Shown here piece by piece: positions 24,380 to 35,825 of a stretch of DNA of 64,000 nucleotides. The position numbers and the translations under genes are program-made. Numbering within the stretch: position 1 is the stretch's first letter; each line of letters begins with the position of its first letter. The notes under the pieces are model-generated. The model saw nothing but the letters and a program-made list of their open reading frames with translations, was not told the DNA's origin and ran no database searches. Origin of the DNA: Neopestalotiopsis rosae (lineage: Eukaryota > Ascomycota > Sordariomycetes > Amphisphaeriales > Sporocadaceae); assembly GCA_023078685.1 (NCBI GenBank), contig JALGAS010000001.1, forward strand, positions 186,001 to 250,000. Direction: 5' to 3'.

Positions 24380-25335
24380 GAGAAAAGCAGGTAGTACTCT
24401 GGGGAGGGGCTGTAAAAGGACTCACCAAATTACTGCGGCGGCTCATTCTCGATATACGAATTATTGCCTTGAACGAACCACCTCTGGGGCAAGCGAGTAT
24501 ACGACGTAGAGAGGAGGTTATCATGACTGTACGAAAGAAAGGAAATAAAGTATTACCAGACATCTATTGGTGACCCATGACGAGCGAATGAATACTTTCG
24601 CAACTCGACGGCAACAGCAGCTTGAACCATACACGCCGCGGACCAGCCTTGATCCAGTTGACTGTCGAGGACTCCCCTTGTACCATTGACAAGAGAGTCG
24701 ATGTTCCTAAACTGTTACACTTCACGTTGTTGAAATCACTTCGCACATGTTACAGCATCATTTCCATCAAAGTTCCAATATTCATGCATTTTATTTTATT
24801 TTATTGTGTACAAAACGTGAAGGCCCTTCCCTACAGAACAACACCTTCCTAGACTCCACCATTATCCATGAAAGACAAAAGTAAATCACAAAGTCGCAGT
24901 CCACGTTGCCTTTCCTCCTCTTCCCTTTTGCAAAAACTCGCCCCATGAAAAACCACCTCCACTCGAATATGCATCGTCCGCAATGCTCAAGTGCTCATAC
25001 ATCAATACTCGGACAAACTTTTTTTTTTATCTTCCATGAATCATGTACTGATGTTGCTTATAGAACGCTTTGCAATCGCCTCGGCCGAGCATTGACGTGC
25101 TTGTGAAAATTACAATGTAAGAGAAAAAGGCAAGAAAAGGTCGTGGTGGCTGTAGAGCCGTAACCAATCCGAAATGGTAGCAATCAAAAACAGACACCAA
25201 CAAACGCCATCCACCCTACACTTCAACTCCAGTCGTACAACATGACCCGTCCGTCATCAGTGTGCCCTTCGCCTGACGCCATTGCGAGAAGTACACCATT
25301 ATTCAAAGTACATGGATCTGACATGGCGCAGCCGC
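24380..25335. other. 3' flanks of convergent AhpC-like gene and BUD4
   Basis: Just under 1 kb between two convergent stop codons. It has T-rich and A-rich runs suited to 3' end formation (for example 24785-24806 and 25020-25029) and no supported gene. Confidence 0.55.
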
Positions 25336-28300
25336 TCAGACAATCATGCTCTTTGTTCGCGAGTGGGTTCGCCGGCCTTGGGCCTTCTTGCGAATGGCTT
25401 CTTCTCGCTTGAGGACAAGCTCGCACCACTTCTTTCTGCCGCCACTGCCTGACGACTCATCATCCTGACCGTCGCCACGACCGACAATCTCGCTCATGAC
25501 CTTCAACCATCCGTCCTTGTCCTCTGCCGTGTCGGCGTAAAAGTCAATGACCTCTCCATTGTTGAAGCGGATGCGGAATCCCTCCTCGACAAACATGTAA
25601 CCTTCCTCCTCCTCAGCAAAGGCTGAGCGGCGGCGCTTGCCATCACGGCCAGTGGTGTTTGGCTGTGTCAGCTGGCGGCGATCATCGATAACCCTCTTCG
25701 CATTAGAGAGGTTGATGGTGGCGCGGGGCTGGCGAGTAGACTCGTGGTAAGCAGTGAGCTTTGTGCCCACGAGCTTGAAGTATCGACGACGCCAGTACTG
25801 GATACGGTCAGTCTATGTACATTGTTACGGGAAGTGGAGAAAAAGTAACTTACTGGACAATCACCACCTTGTTGACTCAAGTGGCCTTCCCAGCTCTGGC
25901 TTAGCCTTTCCTCTGCTGCCTTGAGCTCACGGATGCAGGAGTTCATGCTCTTGGGCATATCGTCATCGCTAGATCCCTTAGGTCGTGGGATAAACAGAAG
26001 CTGCATCTCGAGCTTTCCAATCTTGTAGGGTGCTTTCCGGACAACCGAAGTGCTGGTTCCAGCGCGCTTGCTCTTCACACTGCTGGCAAAGCCAGCTTCC
26101 TCCATCGCCCATTCATTGAAAGCAGCAATGTCGACCATGTATGGTCTACCATAGCAACGAGACTCGTGCTCCTTCAGGCAGACGTATGACCGAGCAAAGC
26201 TGCCATCATCCGCTGCCAGAGGAGAAAGAAGATCCCAGGCTGTGGGTGCAAGATTTCGCTGCTTGGCGGCAGCATCGCGCTGAGCCTGAGCAAAGGCTTC
26301 CTCCTCAGCGCGCATGCGAGCCTCCATCTCCTTTCGCTTCTTAGGGCTAGCAAAGACGCGAGAAAAGGTGGATGTCTTGGGCTTGGTCATCTTAGCTGGC
26401 GAAGGCGGTAGGCGTTGGGGCTCTGGCCGCTCAAGTTTGACATTGAGGGTCAGCTGGAACTCGAGGTCATTTGGTACTACGAGTTCAAATTCCTGTCCAA
26501 TGGGTGCGTTGCGGGCCAGTTCCAACCAGGCAGTGGTCACGCAGTGGACGCCATTGTCAAGCGTCAAGCTGAACCAGGTGCGCTCATCTGCTACGTATTA
26601 GTATATAATGCTCGATCCAAAATGGTTGATCTGAAACTTACTCTTTGGTAGAGGTAGGTCAAGGTCTTTGACGCCCATGACCTTGACGAAGAGCCTTCCT
26701 CGCTCGCCGCACTCTTCAGTTGCGAGTTCCGTATGACCCTCTTCCTCGGCCAAGGGATTCAGGGTGGAGGCATTACTCTCTTGACCAGGCATAGGTGGCA
26801 CTGGTCCACTCATACTTGGGCCATGTCGTTTCCTGAGACTGCGCTGTCTGGTCTTACCATTCCAAGGCTCAACCGTCCACGACTGGGGTCTGCTAGTCTT
26901 TACCGGTGAGTTGCCGGCAGAGCGCGTGGCATCCCGTAGACTCTCCTCAGAGTGCTTGTCGCTGGCTGTGACAACCTTGGTGTTGTGACGCATGAGATAG
27001 CCGCGCTGTGGTCGCGAAGTGATGTTAGTATCAATGAGTTCCTCTTGAGAATTCCGACTCGGGGTTTTGTCGGTTGCAATTATTAAACGAGTTCCAGACA
27101 CTTGTCTCGTTGGGCTGGCGCTTGCAGCTAAGAACTGTTTTTCAAAAGAAACTTGTTGGAACGCAACCTTTTGTGCCTCGATGACGCGCTCGAAGTCCTG
27201 GTCCAGGCTAAGTCCCAAGTCGAGATCCAGCGTCAAACTGCGCTTCTTGAAGCTGGGGTGACGCTTCGTGTAGTCGTCGTCTCTCACATTAAGCAGACCT
27301 CCCTCTGCCTCAAAGTCGCGTGATTCGCGGTTGCGGTGTCGCTCCGGAATGGGAGGAATCTCCGGCAACATCGGGACCTCGCGACTCACTTGTCGGCGAG
27401 CTTCGCGCATGGCAGCAAGGTCTGATGGCGTGGCAGAAGGACGCGTCTTGAGCTTAGAACCAGACGCCTTGATTGTGGCAACACGTTCAGGAACAGCGGG
27501 CGACTCGATCTCCTCTTCCGACGAAAATGTTTCGTTTCCAATCTCCTCCTGATCTTCCACCTCTTCCTCAGGCTCTTGCTCTGGGTACTCCTGCTCTGGG
27601 TACTCCTCTTGTCCCTCGTCTAGCTGCTCTAGCTCCTCTAGCTCCTCCTCGTCGTCGGACACGGGATGGTGAATGACGGACTCTGGAGTGCCGGGCTCTT
27701 CTTCTTCTTCATCTTCAGAATCGCCCCAGCCAGAGCCGTCGTACAATCCAGGCTTTGGTCTTGCCTGCGGCTGTTGTGGTGTCCCTGACATCACGGGGTA
27801 GTCTTCAACCTCATCCATCTTACGACTTTCGACGTGTGTGAAAGCATCGGCGTCTTTTGGTTTGGGCAACATGAAGGATTGTAGACTTCGGGCGAAGTCC
27901 GAATCCTTGGCGCCATTATTAACTTGCGGCAGAGTAGCGCTGAAGCTTGTTCTTGCTTCTTCCTCTGCCGGAGAAACGGCTCGGGGAGTAGTAACCGCGT
28001 CCTCCTCGCCCTGTGGCGCCTGGGCTTTTTCAACTTCGTCTGAGTAGTGGCTGTCACTGTCATCATCATGAATGTCGTGCTCCTCCATTTCCGAGTGTTC
28101 GTCTTCTGACTCTTGGTAAAGGTCAACGACATCGCTCTCCTTATCATCGGTGATGTCAATGACACTAGGCTCATCGTGCTCCGCGATATCCTCAAGGGCA
28201 GAATCCTCGATGCTAGCGATGGGGACATCTGGATCGTACTGAGCCCCCCGTTCAGGACTGGAGGGAGCAGGCGAGGAGTTCAGGTTGAAGTCCGACTCGC

Positions 28301-30007
28301 GCTCAAAGGCTTTGTTACCGTTGACACGCTGCAAAATGGACTGACGCGAAATACTAGGGAGTTGATAATCCATGTCAAGACCCGAGATCTCGCCAATAGT
28401 ATCGTCTCCTTCTCCAGCCTCGGATTCTGTTGCGTCGCGTTCAGGCTCGGGGCTCTCGACTCTATCACGGGGCGCGGCACGTCTCATGCGACGCTCGCGT
28501 TGTTGCTCAGCAAACGATTTGGCGCCCTGATCAGCTGCCTTGGGGCTAGTCTCGTCTGAGAGCATCATGAGCTTCAGCCGTTCCTCAAGCGTCATCTTCC
28601 CGTTGCCGATGTTTTGAATCTCCAACTTGCTAGCAGAGGCCGGGGGCGGTGAAGGCAAGCCACGGCGGGGAGTTCCAAGCAGACGCTCAGCTGTTGCTAA
28701 CAGGCCAGTAGAAGAGTTGGACTGGGTTCGTTCATGACTCATGCCGGGCAACGGTGGAAGAGGACGGTGTTCTCCCGAAGAAGTACAGGAATCAGTGCAA
28801 CCATGCTGAGGTCTGCCAGCTGCAAGTGTCATGGCAGAGTTGTCTGGCATAGGGCTGCTATCAAAGCGATTGTCCTGGTCCTGACGCCAGTCGTCTGGTC
28901 CAACCACAGGAGTCTTATCTGTGTCCTCAAGATTCTCATCAAAGCTGTCGTCGGGAAGATCACCGTCTTCGTTGTGGTGGTAGTTTTCGTAAATTTCGTC
29001 ATCCTCCTCCTCGCTGTCGTAGCTACCCTCCCGTGAATTGGAGTCGATGGAAGAGATATCAGGGGTGGCCAATTCGTACTCGTTGACCTGTGGGGGGGCA
29101 TTATCAAATGTGACACTCTTCATACTTCGGTTAAGGTATCTGCCGTTGGGAAGCTCCTCGTCCCCGAACGAAGCTCCCTCGAAGTACTCCATGGGATTAT
29201 CGCCACCGGCCGAGTCAAGACTACTCTTGAACCGAGAAGCTGACAAGGAGGACTTGGTTGGTGACATTTCTGCCTTGACTGGTGTTTGAGGGGCAGAAAA
29301 GTTGGGCTTTGGACTATTCATGAGTCTGGATGGGCTGTAGAGCGTCGTGACGCTGTTCTGGCTCTCACTGCGACCATGACCCAAGGGGAACCCCTGGAGA
29401 TTGGCCAGCGGACGCTCAATGGTAGGTATGCGAGTCGGGTCATATTCCTGTTTTTGTTCGCGCGCGAACATGGTGCTGTTCTTGACACGGGATGCCTTCT
29501 GCAGGCGTTCAATGGAAGAACGGCGTGTTGGGGAAGGCGAGCCACCATTTCGGCCTCCATACAGGTCGTTCTCAGGCTGCTTGCTCGTGTTACGAGTCTG
29601 CCAGAAGAGTCGAGGTGAGGTGGCATTCTCGAGCGGCGATGATTGGAATGGGGATGAATCGGTGGTGTTCAGACCCAGACCCATTTTCTATCCACCACTA
29701 GTGTCAGCCCGAGGACACACAAGATAGAGGTCACAAGAGTTGGCCACTTACCTTGTTTGTTTGGTTCCAGCTGGGCGAGTTGCGCCTCTTCTCGGTAGTT
29801 GATATCTCTGAGAGTGGACGTGGCTGGCCGTCCTTCTTGGTGGGAGTTGGTGGTGCGCCGTTCTTGGAGATGCGCAGTGGTTGCGTAATCTACGACGCGC
29901 GCGTGTTAGCCATGACACGAACCACACGCGTCGCCATGATGCGATGAGAGCATGTTGAACGGAGCAAAAAAAAGATAAAAATTACTAACCGGCTCTTCAG
30001 AAGCCAT
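25336..30007 (-). CDS. BUD4: BUD4/anillin-related septation landmark protein
   Basis: Large anillin-like scaffold that marks septation sites and organises septin/actomyosin rings at the cortex. Exons 29990-30007, 29752-29889, 26642-29687, 25854-26587 and 25336-25797 give 1465 residues. The first exon is only 18 nt (MASEEP). The N-terminal two-thirds are long, disordered and rich in Asp/Glu and Ser. A basic segment (KTRPSATPSDL, RREVPMLPEIPPIPER) precedes the anillin-homology region, which starts near GRLFVKVMGVKDLDLPLPK and continues through NERTWFSLTLDNGVHCVTT. A PH domain occupies about 1300-1430 (YWRRRYFKLVGTKLTAYHE, then DGWLKVMSEIVG). The acceptors at 26587 and 25797 were chosen because they restore PLPKNERTWF and GDCPYWRRRYF; alternatives a few bases upstream would insert one to five residues. 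It is convergent with the AhpC-like gene. Confidence 0.93.
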
Positions 30008-33000
30008 CTTCTTGTACTGATTTGTCTTGCTTCGCGACACTACGAGATCATGGCCTCGCGTGGTGGAAGTATATACGAGCAGGGATGTCTGAGCTGGAAA
30101 GCGTACTGATAGGCGGTTGCTGGTGGATAGATGATGGAGGACTGGATTAGTCGACGAGCAATGGGGTCGCGCGACGTTGAGCTGCTATCTAAACCTGCGA
30201 TGCAAAAAAAGATGTAATGCGATGGAACCTGTCGCGGCGCTGGAGGGGAGAAAACGCTGAGCTGCCTGGCACAGAAACTTAATTGAATGACTGGGCTGGG
30301 AGAAGTCGTCGGGTCTCAGATTAGGATGCGATATCCAACCCCGCAAGAGTGTGCGCAAGGAAATGAAGAGGTCTATCACGAAAAGTATGACCAAAGTGAT
30401 TCTCCCTGGCGACAAGAGAAAAAAAATAAAAAGACAGTCAAAAGAGGATTTGGGGCGGAGGGTGCTGCGAAGCGAGGCGTTCTCTACTATTATGAGAAGT
30501 CTGTTTGCGGTAGCTGGTCCAGAAGGTGTACGAGGGACGATCCAAGGGCTGCTCATTGGTTCGAGACTCCCCCGGGCGTAAACATTGACCACATCTGCAG
30601 GCCCAAGGATGCCTTTGGATGCCCGCTTGCGACCTTCAACCCCGCCAATCGAGCCAGGCGCCGACGTTGCCCCGTCAACACAGACCACTTTATGAACTCG
30701 CTCGCACGGGTTTCTGGAGTTTCCCACTCTGGAGCCAGGGCAGCCCCAGAATTGTCCGATAGACTTGTTGGAGGCTTTTTGACTTCCAGGGCGGGCTGCT
30801 TAGATCGGAATCATCTCTAGCTTGTTGGCTGGGCTCTTCTCTTCTAGGTATTTCATTAAGGTGTAATGAGTGCACAATTGATGTGGTTAGGTGCCCGATG
30901 GGTACAAAGTACCTTTGCACTAGTCATTACATATGTAATTATTACAGATAAGAGAGAGAGAGAGAGAGAGACAGAGACAGACATAAGTATTGGCCACGAT
31001 GCCAACAAAATTCAGACATTTTTTACTTGGTCGCTCTGCTCTACTGACAACCTGTCATAGCCTGCGCATAACAACAAAACATTCTCATGCATCCATCCTA
31101 CAACTTCTCAAACAAGTCGTGCTGCACAAACACCCACCCATAACAACCAAAAAACAAGGACCTCGGGCACCAAACGAGCCAAAGTCGGCCGATACGAGTA
31201 TAGCCCTGGACAAGAGCTCCACTAAAAGCTGCAGTAAAGCGCTTGTCTGACGCAGCTACTGCGCAACCAGTATACAGCCGTAGACTTGCGGATACGACTT
31301 CACTCGGTAGTGGCACTGCTCATCGCGACTAATGTGTAGATGCCAGCGGATCTACAAGCTACAGCCATGGGGTCGCGAATCCTTTGATGTTGTGCGGTAC
31401 AATTGCCCATATATGCGTATCATCACCGTCCGTGAGCAATCCCACGGATGCAGGTCAGCTCTTGGTGATAAACACACCAGCTCCACCGGCGGGAGGATGT
31501 GGAAGCTAAGCAGCATCAAGTAAAGCACAACGTAGTGGGAAGGGCTTAGTCTGATGCCTAGGTGCACTCGGTAGAGGTGCCGTCCTCGTAGGATGCAGTA
31601 GACTGAGAAATCGTCGTCCTGATGTAGAAAATCCATATAACCATGTACGGGTAATAGGGAACTTCTCCCAAGGACGTTTAATTCCGTTCTACCTAGGTTA
31701 CCTACTTTACGTACTCGCAAGTTGCCGCAAGATCCAGTGGTGTCGAGCTGCCCCCATGTAAAAATAGCAGCTAACCTAGCATTTAAGCCGTGTGGGGCCA
31801 GAGATGAATGAGATGGAATCGTGGATGCCAAAATTGTGGGCTGCGCTGCGATATCTATGGCAACATGATGTGTATTTTACGCATTCGATCTGCTCGCTCC
31901 AACAGCCTTCTCCATTTACTTTGGTGTTTCACATTCAAAAGCCACTTAATAATTATCATATACACCGAGCCACTCAAGCGTCGACAAAGATATCTCTTTT
32001 CTCTTCCAAAACTTTCTTTTTACGGATTCAATAGCCAGTAGCTTGGGCCACCTCTAGCAATCAATGATCAATCCCACCTTGTTCACTTGGACAACCATGA
32101 AGACCCACTACTGGCGTGGCATCTTGTTTTCCTGCCTTGGATCAAGAGAGGAGAGAGAGGGAGAGAGAGAGGAAGAAGACTTCCTGCGCCCGTGCTTGAG
32201 CACAAGCCTACCATCACCTCAGAGGTGATCATTCTCTCGCTTCTCTCCTCCTCCTCGATGACTCACGTCACTGCTCAAGCAAAAGTTTGACCCATTTGCG
32301 CCTGACTTCCAATGAGCCCAGGCCCCAGACACCATGATTGCGCCCCCGTGGGTACAATCTCCAAGGATGGGAGCTCCGATTTACCGACTCGAGGCGGCTG
32401 ACCGTTATTAGGTTGGCCACATCATCACTCACCTGTCGCGTTCTTGATTCTTGCCCAAAGATTTGCATGGCCTCAGCGCGAGCTCCATCTCTCGTGCGAT
32501 GCGCGGTATGCCCACGTTTTATTTGCCCATTTCACACAGACAGGCATCGAGCCTGTTTGTATATTGCGGGTAGCCCTTGGATCGCGCCGTCGATCTGACC
32601 AATAAGGTAAATGGCGACTTGTTACTAGCTCGCCGGCGTAGCCCGACAACTCCGTTTTTCAGGTCACGGATCGCTGATTCTTGGAAATGGCGCGTCAATA
32701 AGTGCCTTCCCCATGCTGAATAAACACCTACGACGCGAGTGTTAAATGAGCAAGCTGCCACTACATACGTCGTACGCGATTCCTTGTCGATTGGGCTGAA
32801 AATAGGGCGCGTCCAGCACGACTGGACAACGTCATTTCTGATGGAAGTCAGACCCCTGCTGAATCCAAATGGATCGGCTACTTTCCAGTCATTATACTCA
32901 ACTGAGACTTTTCCTTCATGGCCGCGCCTGGCGACAACTGAGCTTGGCAAATGACGAGCCATGTGAATGGAAGCCACATTCATGAGTAGGAAGCCCCTTC

Positions 33001-33782
33001 ACAGCCAGAACTTCCATGCAACATGTCGTGAAAGAAGCATGTCGCAAGCCCGAACATAAAAACCACTCTCAATAGGGGAACATGATCGCAATTTATGTGG
33101 ATAAGTACAAGCAAATGAAAGGCGCGACAATGCTCAGACTTTCGATAATGACATAACACACCACATACTACCAATGTTTTCCAGAGACTCATATATCAAA
33201 ACGGGGCATCTCGTCGAGTGAAGGCAACTCGTCGATCATGAGAACAAGACGCTTAATATTGCATAGGCTGAAGTACGAAGAGAGACGAATATACCAACGC
33301 AGTGATCCAACATGACTTCTGGTATTCGAGGATGCCAAATCTATCACGATAGAAAACTTCTAATCGAGAAAAGTTCGCAGGCTAAACAATCGTGAGTCGT
33401 CGGCGTCTCTACACGTACAAATGCGCCAGCGACCATGGTGACCACAGTGGCATATATGTATATCCACGAGGAAAGAAGGCAGGGACAATCACAGACGGCT
33501 CTTTTGCATACTTGGAAGTAACGAAACAAAATTCATCATGAGATGAGGCAAGAGCAAATCAATTTCAGAACCCAACCTTTTCAGGTTGCGTTTGCATTTC
33601 CGGTAGACATTTCCAGAAGTTCAAACAAACTCTGCTGTTCCTGAACCTGATAAACATTGTCAAACCGAACAGTCTTTGCAGCAAATCATAAAATTCTCCC
33701 ATCTTTAAATCAAGTTAGATCATCTTTTATCGTCAATTCGGTACGAGGCCGGCCTATTCAGCATCACCACGATCCGATCGCG
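30008..33782. other. Intergenic region between BUD4 and the 2EXR gene
   Basis: About 3.8 kb containing the divergent promoters of two genes. Opposed frames at 30185-30820 overlap each other and have no domain; they lie in the probable BUD4 leader/promoter. Simple repeats include (AG)10 at 30951-30970 and a GA-rich run at about 32148-32180. Nothing else can be supported. Confidence 0.55.
30951..30970. repeat. (AG)10 microsatellite
   Basis: Ten AG dinucleotides, continuing as an imperfect ACAGAGACAG run. Confidence 0.9.
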
Positions 33783-34566
33783 ATGTCGGAAAGCCGCGAG
33801 CAACCGCCGGCCACAGGCCCGACCTTTTCCGAAGACATCCCTGCCGAGATACGTCTGATGATCTGGGAGTTGGCAGCAGAAGCTCCGTATATAATTCATT
33901 TCATCGATCTCCGAGACGGTGATTTGGGGCAGATGCCGCCATACAAGCACAGGATTTGTCAGGCCTCACCCCTCTTCCGCGTCTGCCGCGAGAGTCGGAA
34001 TTTCGTGTCTAAGCATATGCGGATTTCCTTGAAGTATCGTGATAGTCGCGGCAAATGCTGCACTATGGAGACCAAGTACAAGATGAGCTCCAACGACTAC
34101 GTTGTTCTTATGGACAAGACATTTGCGCGATCTCGCACATATCCCTTCACTTGTGGTGCAGACGTGGAATGCGACTTGACTCATCTTTCTCGCTGGAGTG
34201 AGTCTTGCTGCCATCAGCCTCTGAAGTTGCTCGAAGCCTGTTTGCTAATGCGATGTTCTAGTGCCTCGTCAAGTTCTTCTGCAGACTGAGAGACATCACC
34301 ATACTTATGGCCTCCGTTATGCGCTTAGCAAGAATTACCTCGACCTTCTAGACAGAATCCATGACGAAGTACAAGTACAAGCGGAAGCTGAAGCAGCAGC
34401 AGCAGCAGCAGCAGCAAGAACAGCAGCAGGAGCAGCAGCGGGAGCAGCATCGGGAGCAACAGCAGCAGCAGCAGAAGCAGCAGCAGAAGCAGCAGCAGAC
34501 GCATTGGATAGGTGCACCTACTTCACTAAAATCTATCACCTCAGAGACATCAATCAGGATGACTAG
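33783..34566 (+). CDS. 2EXR-domain protein with poly-Ala tract, possibly truncated
   Basis: Exons 33783-34197 and 34262-34566 give 239 residues. Residues about 17-80 form a 2EXR-type domain, a fungal family of unknown function often found in large, fast-evolving paralogue sets: FSEDIPAEIRLMIWELAAE, then ASPLFRVCRESRNFVSKHM. The intron (64 nt, GTGAGT donor, CTAG acceptor) joins SRW-MPRQVLLQT. Exon 2 has an alanine-rich tract of about 40 residues encoded by GCA repeats, then CTYFTKIYHLRDINQDD and a TAG stop at 34564-34566. Beyond that stop the same frame stays open to a perfect GTAAGT donor, so the stop may be a lesion or part of an acceptor site (see findings). The upstream ATG at 33657 is in frame; 33783 is preferred because the domain starts soon after it. 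Confidence 0.6.
34381..34504 (+). repeat. Imperfect (GCA/CAG)n trinucleotide repeat
   Basis: About 40 triplets, mostly GCA with interruptions (GAA, AGA, GGA, TCG). In the spliced frame it codes for alanine; in the next frame it would code for glutamine, but that frame is closed by a TAG at 34349-34351 just upstream, so poly-Gln is not expected. Confidence 0.9.
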
Positions 34567-34858
34567 GAGTCTTCGCTATCTCGCTTAGGTAAGTTTCCCC
34601 AAGTTTCGTACAGACCGGGCCGCAATTGCAACTCGACTGTTCTTTGATGGCACTGATCGGCCTAAGGGCCTACGATCGTTCGGTTGGTGGCCATCATTCC
34701 CTTGTGCCTGATTGCTAATTGGAAAACTACTAGCTGGACATATCTACCAATTACCAAGCACTCTCGGCGTCTTGCAGAAGTGGAAGAACGGCCAAGGACG
34801 GAGCTGGGAATTTGAGAAATTAGGAGAGATCAGTACTTGGTTTGCTCAGTGTCACTAG
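34567..34858 (+). other. Possible detached C-terminal exons of the 2EXR gene
   Basis: Directly after the TAG, 22 nt (34567-34588) stay open and end at GTAAGT. A 145-nt intron-like stretch follows (GCTAAT branch-like word, CTACTAG acceptor), and 34734-34858 then reads GHIYQLPSTLGVLQKWKNGQ and on to TWFAQCH with a TAG at 34856-34858. The 34588/34734 join keeps the frame used by exon 2. The sequence looks protein-like (aromatics, charged helix), but I do not recognise a motif. Confidence 0.4.
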
Positions 34859-35825
34859 GGCGGATACGATGGCAGTAGGGAAAATGAGCAAAAGAGGGGA
34901 AATGGGGAAAACAGAGAAGATGAGGAAACAGTGAAGCCAAGGACATCAGTAATTGTGGAAGCCATCGAAAATGAGGAAACCAGGGAAAATGAAGAAAACG
35001 GGGAAGATGAGGGAAACGAAGAAGATGAGGGAAACGAAGAAGATGAGGAAAACGAAGAAGATGAGGAAAACGGGGAAGATGAGGAAAACGGGGAGGATGA
35101 GGCAAACAGCGAAGATGAGGACAGCAGGGATTGTGGAATAAGACGAGTAATGCATTGTTAGTATTGCTCTTCAATGGATAGCTGCTCATGTCAGTAAATA
35201 CTATGCACTTGATAGATCATCTGCTGCCTGTTTATTCGCCTGATGAAGATGATACTTCCAAAGTTCACAGTTTGATGAATGCTAAGATGCCCTCACGGGC
35301 CGCACACAGAGCAATGGCATCAAGTCGATCAGCACACCATGAAAATGGACAACAGATACGCCGGTGAATCGCACGTAACTTTCGAGGTCACGCGAGGTCA
35401 GACGAGTCTTGAGACGGACTACATAGACCAATGCACAATGTGATCATGCCAGCGTTATGGGAGAGTCACAATAATCACACACTTGCTTCTCCTGGTACAC
35501 ATGCTGTTTGGGTTGACGACTATAGCTTGCTGACAATTCCGCATGGCCATTAGACGGGCCCATAAGCCGCCAAGAGACCACAACAGCACACTCGAGTGTT
35601 GCTATCACTATATTTTTTCATACACAAGATGAATGCCAGTAACACAAAACAACGCCCTCGGCTTGATATATGGCCGATTTTATCCCAGCCCCAAGCCACA
35701 AGAACGGCCAGACTAGACCCGTATAGTCACACTGGGCAACATGATGGTCTCTTGCCAGTGATTAGGATCCCGCAATGACGCAGATCCTACCCGATGAAGA
35801 TGGATTCCTTTATCTTGCCGATATC
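34859..35825. other. Intergenic region with purine-rich tract, before POB3
   Basis: It starts with a strongly purine-rich plus strand (about 34865-35135) that includes an 18-bp minisatellite (listed separately). The remainder is the 3' flank of convergent POB3. A 77-codon acidic frame (34931-35161) is open over the repeat only because 18 bp is a multiple of three; it is not called as a gene. Confidence 0.55.
35003..35128 (+). repeat. 18-bp minisatellite, about 7 units
   Basis: Units starting with GAAGATGAG recur at 35003, 35021, 35039, 35057, 35075, 35093 (GAGGATGAG) and 35111, exactly 18 bp apart. The unit consists mostly of purines on the plus strand. Decayed copies appear to extend upstream to about 34965. 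Confidence 0.92.

Noticed and set aside
34361..34588. Poly-Gln frame over the GCA/CAG repeat
   Set aside because: Blocked by a TAG in the same frame at 34349-34351 and not reachable from the 2EXR exon 1 with the observed splice sites.
34931..35161. 77-codon acidic ORF over the 18-bp minisatellite
   Set aside because: It is open only because the repeat unit is a multiple of three; there is no domain and no conserved flanks.
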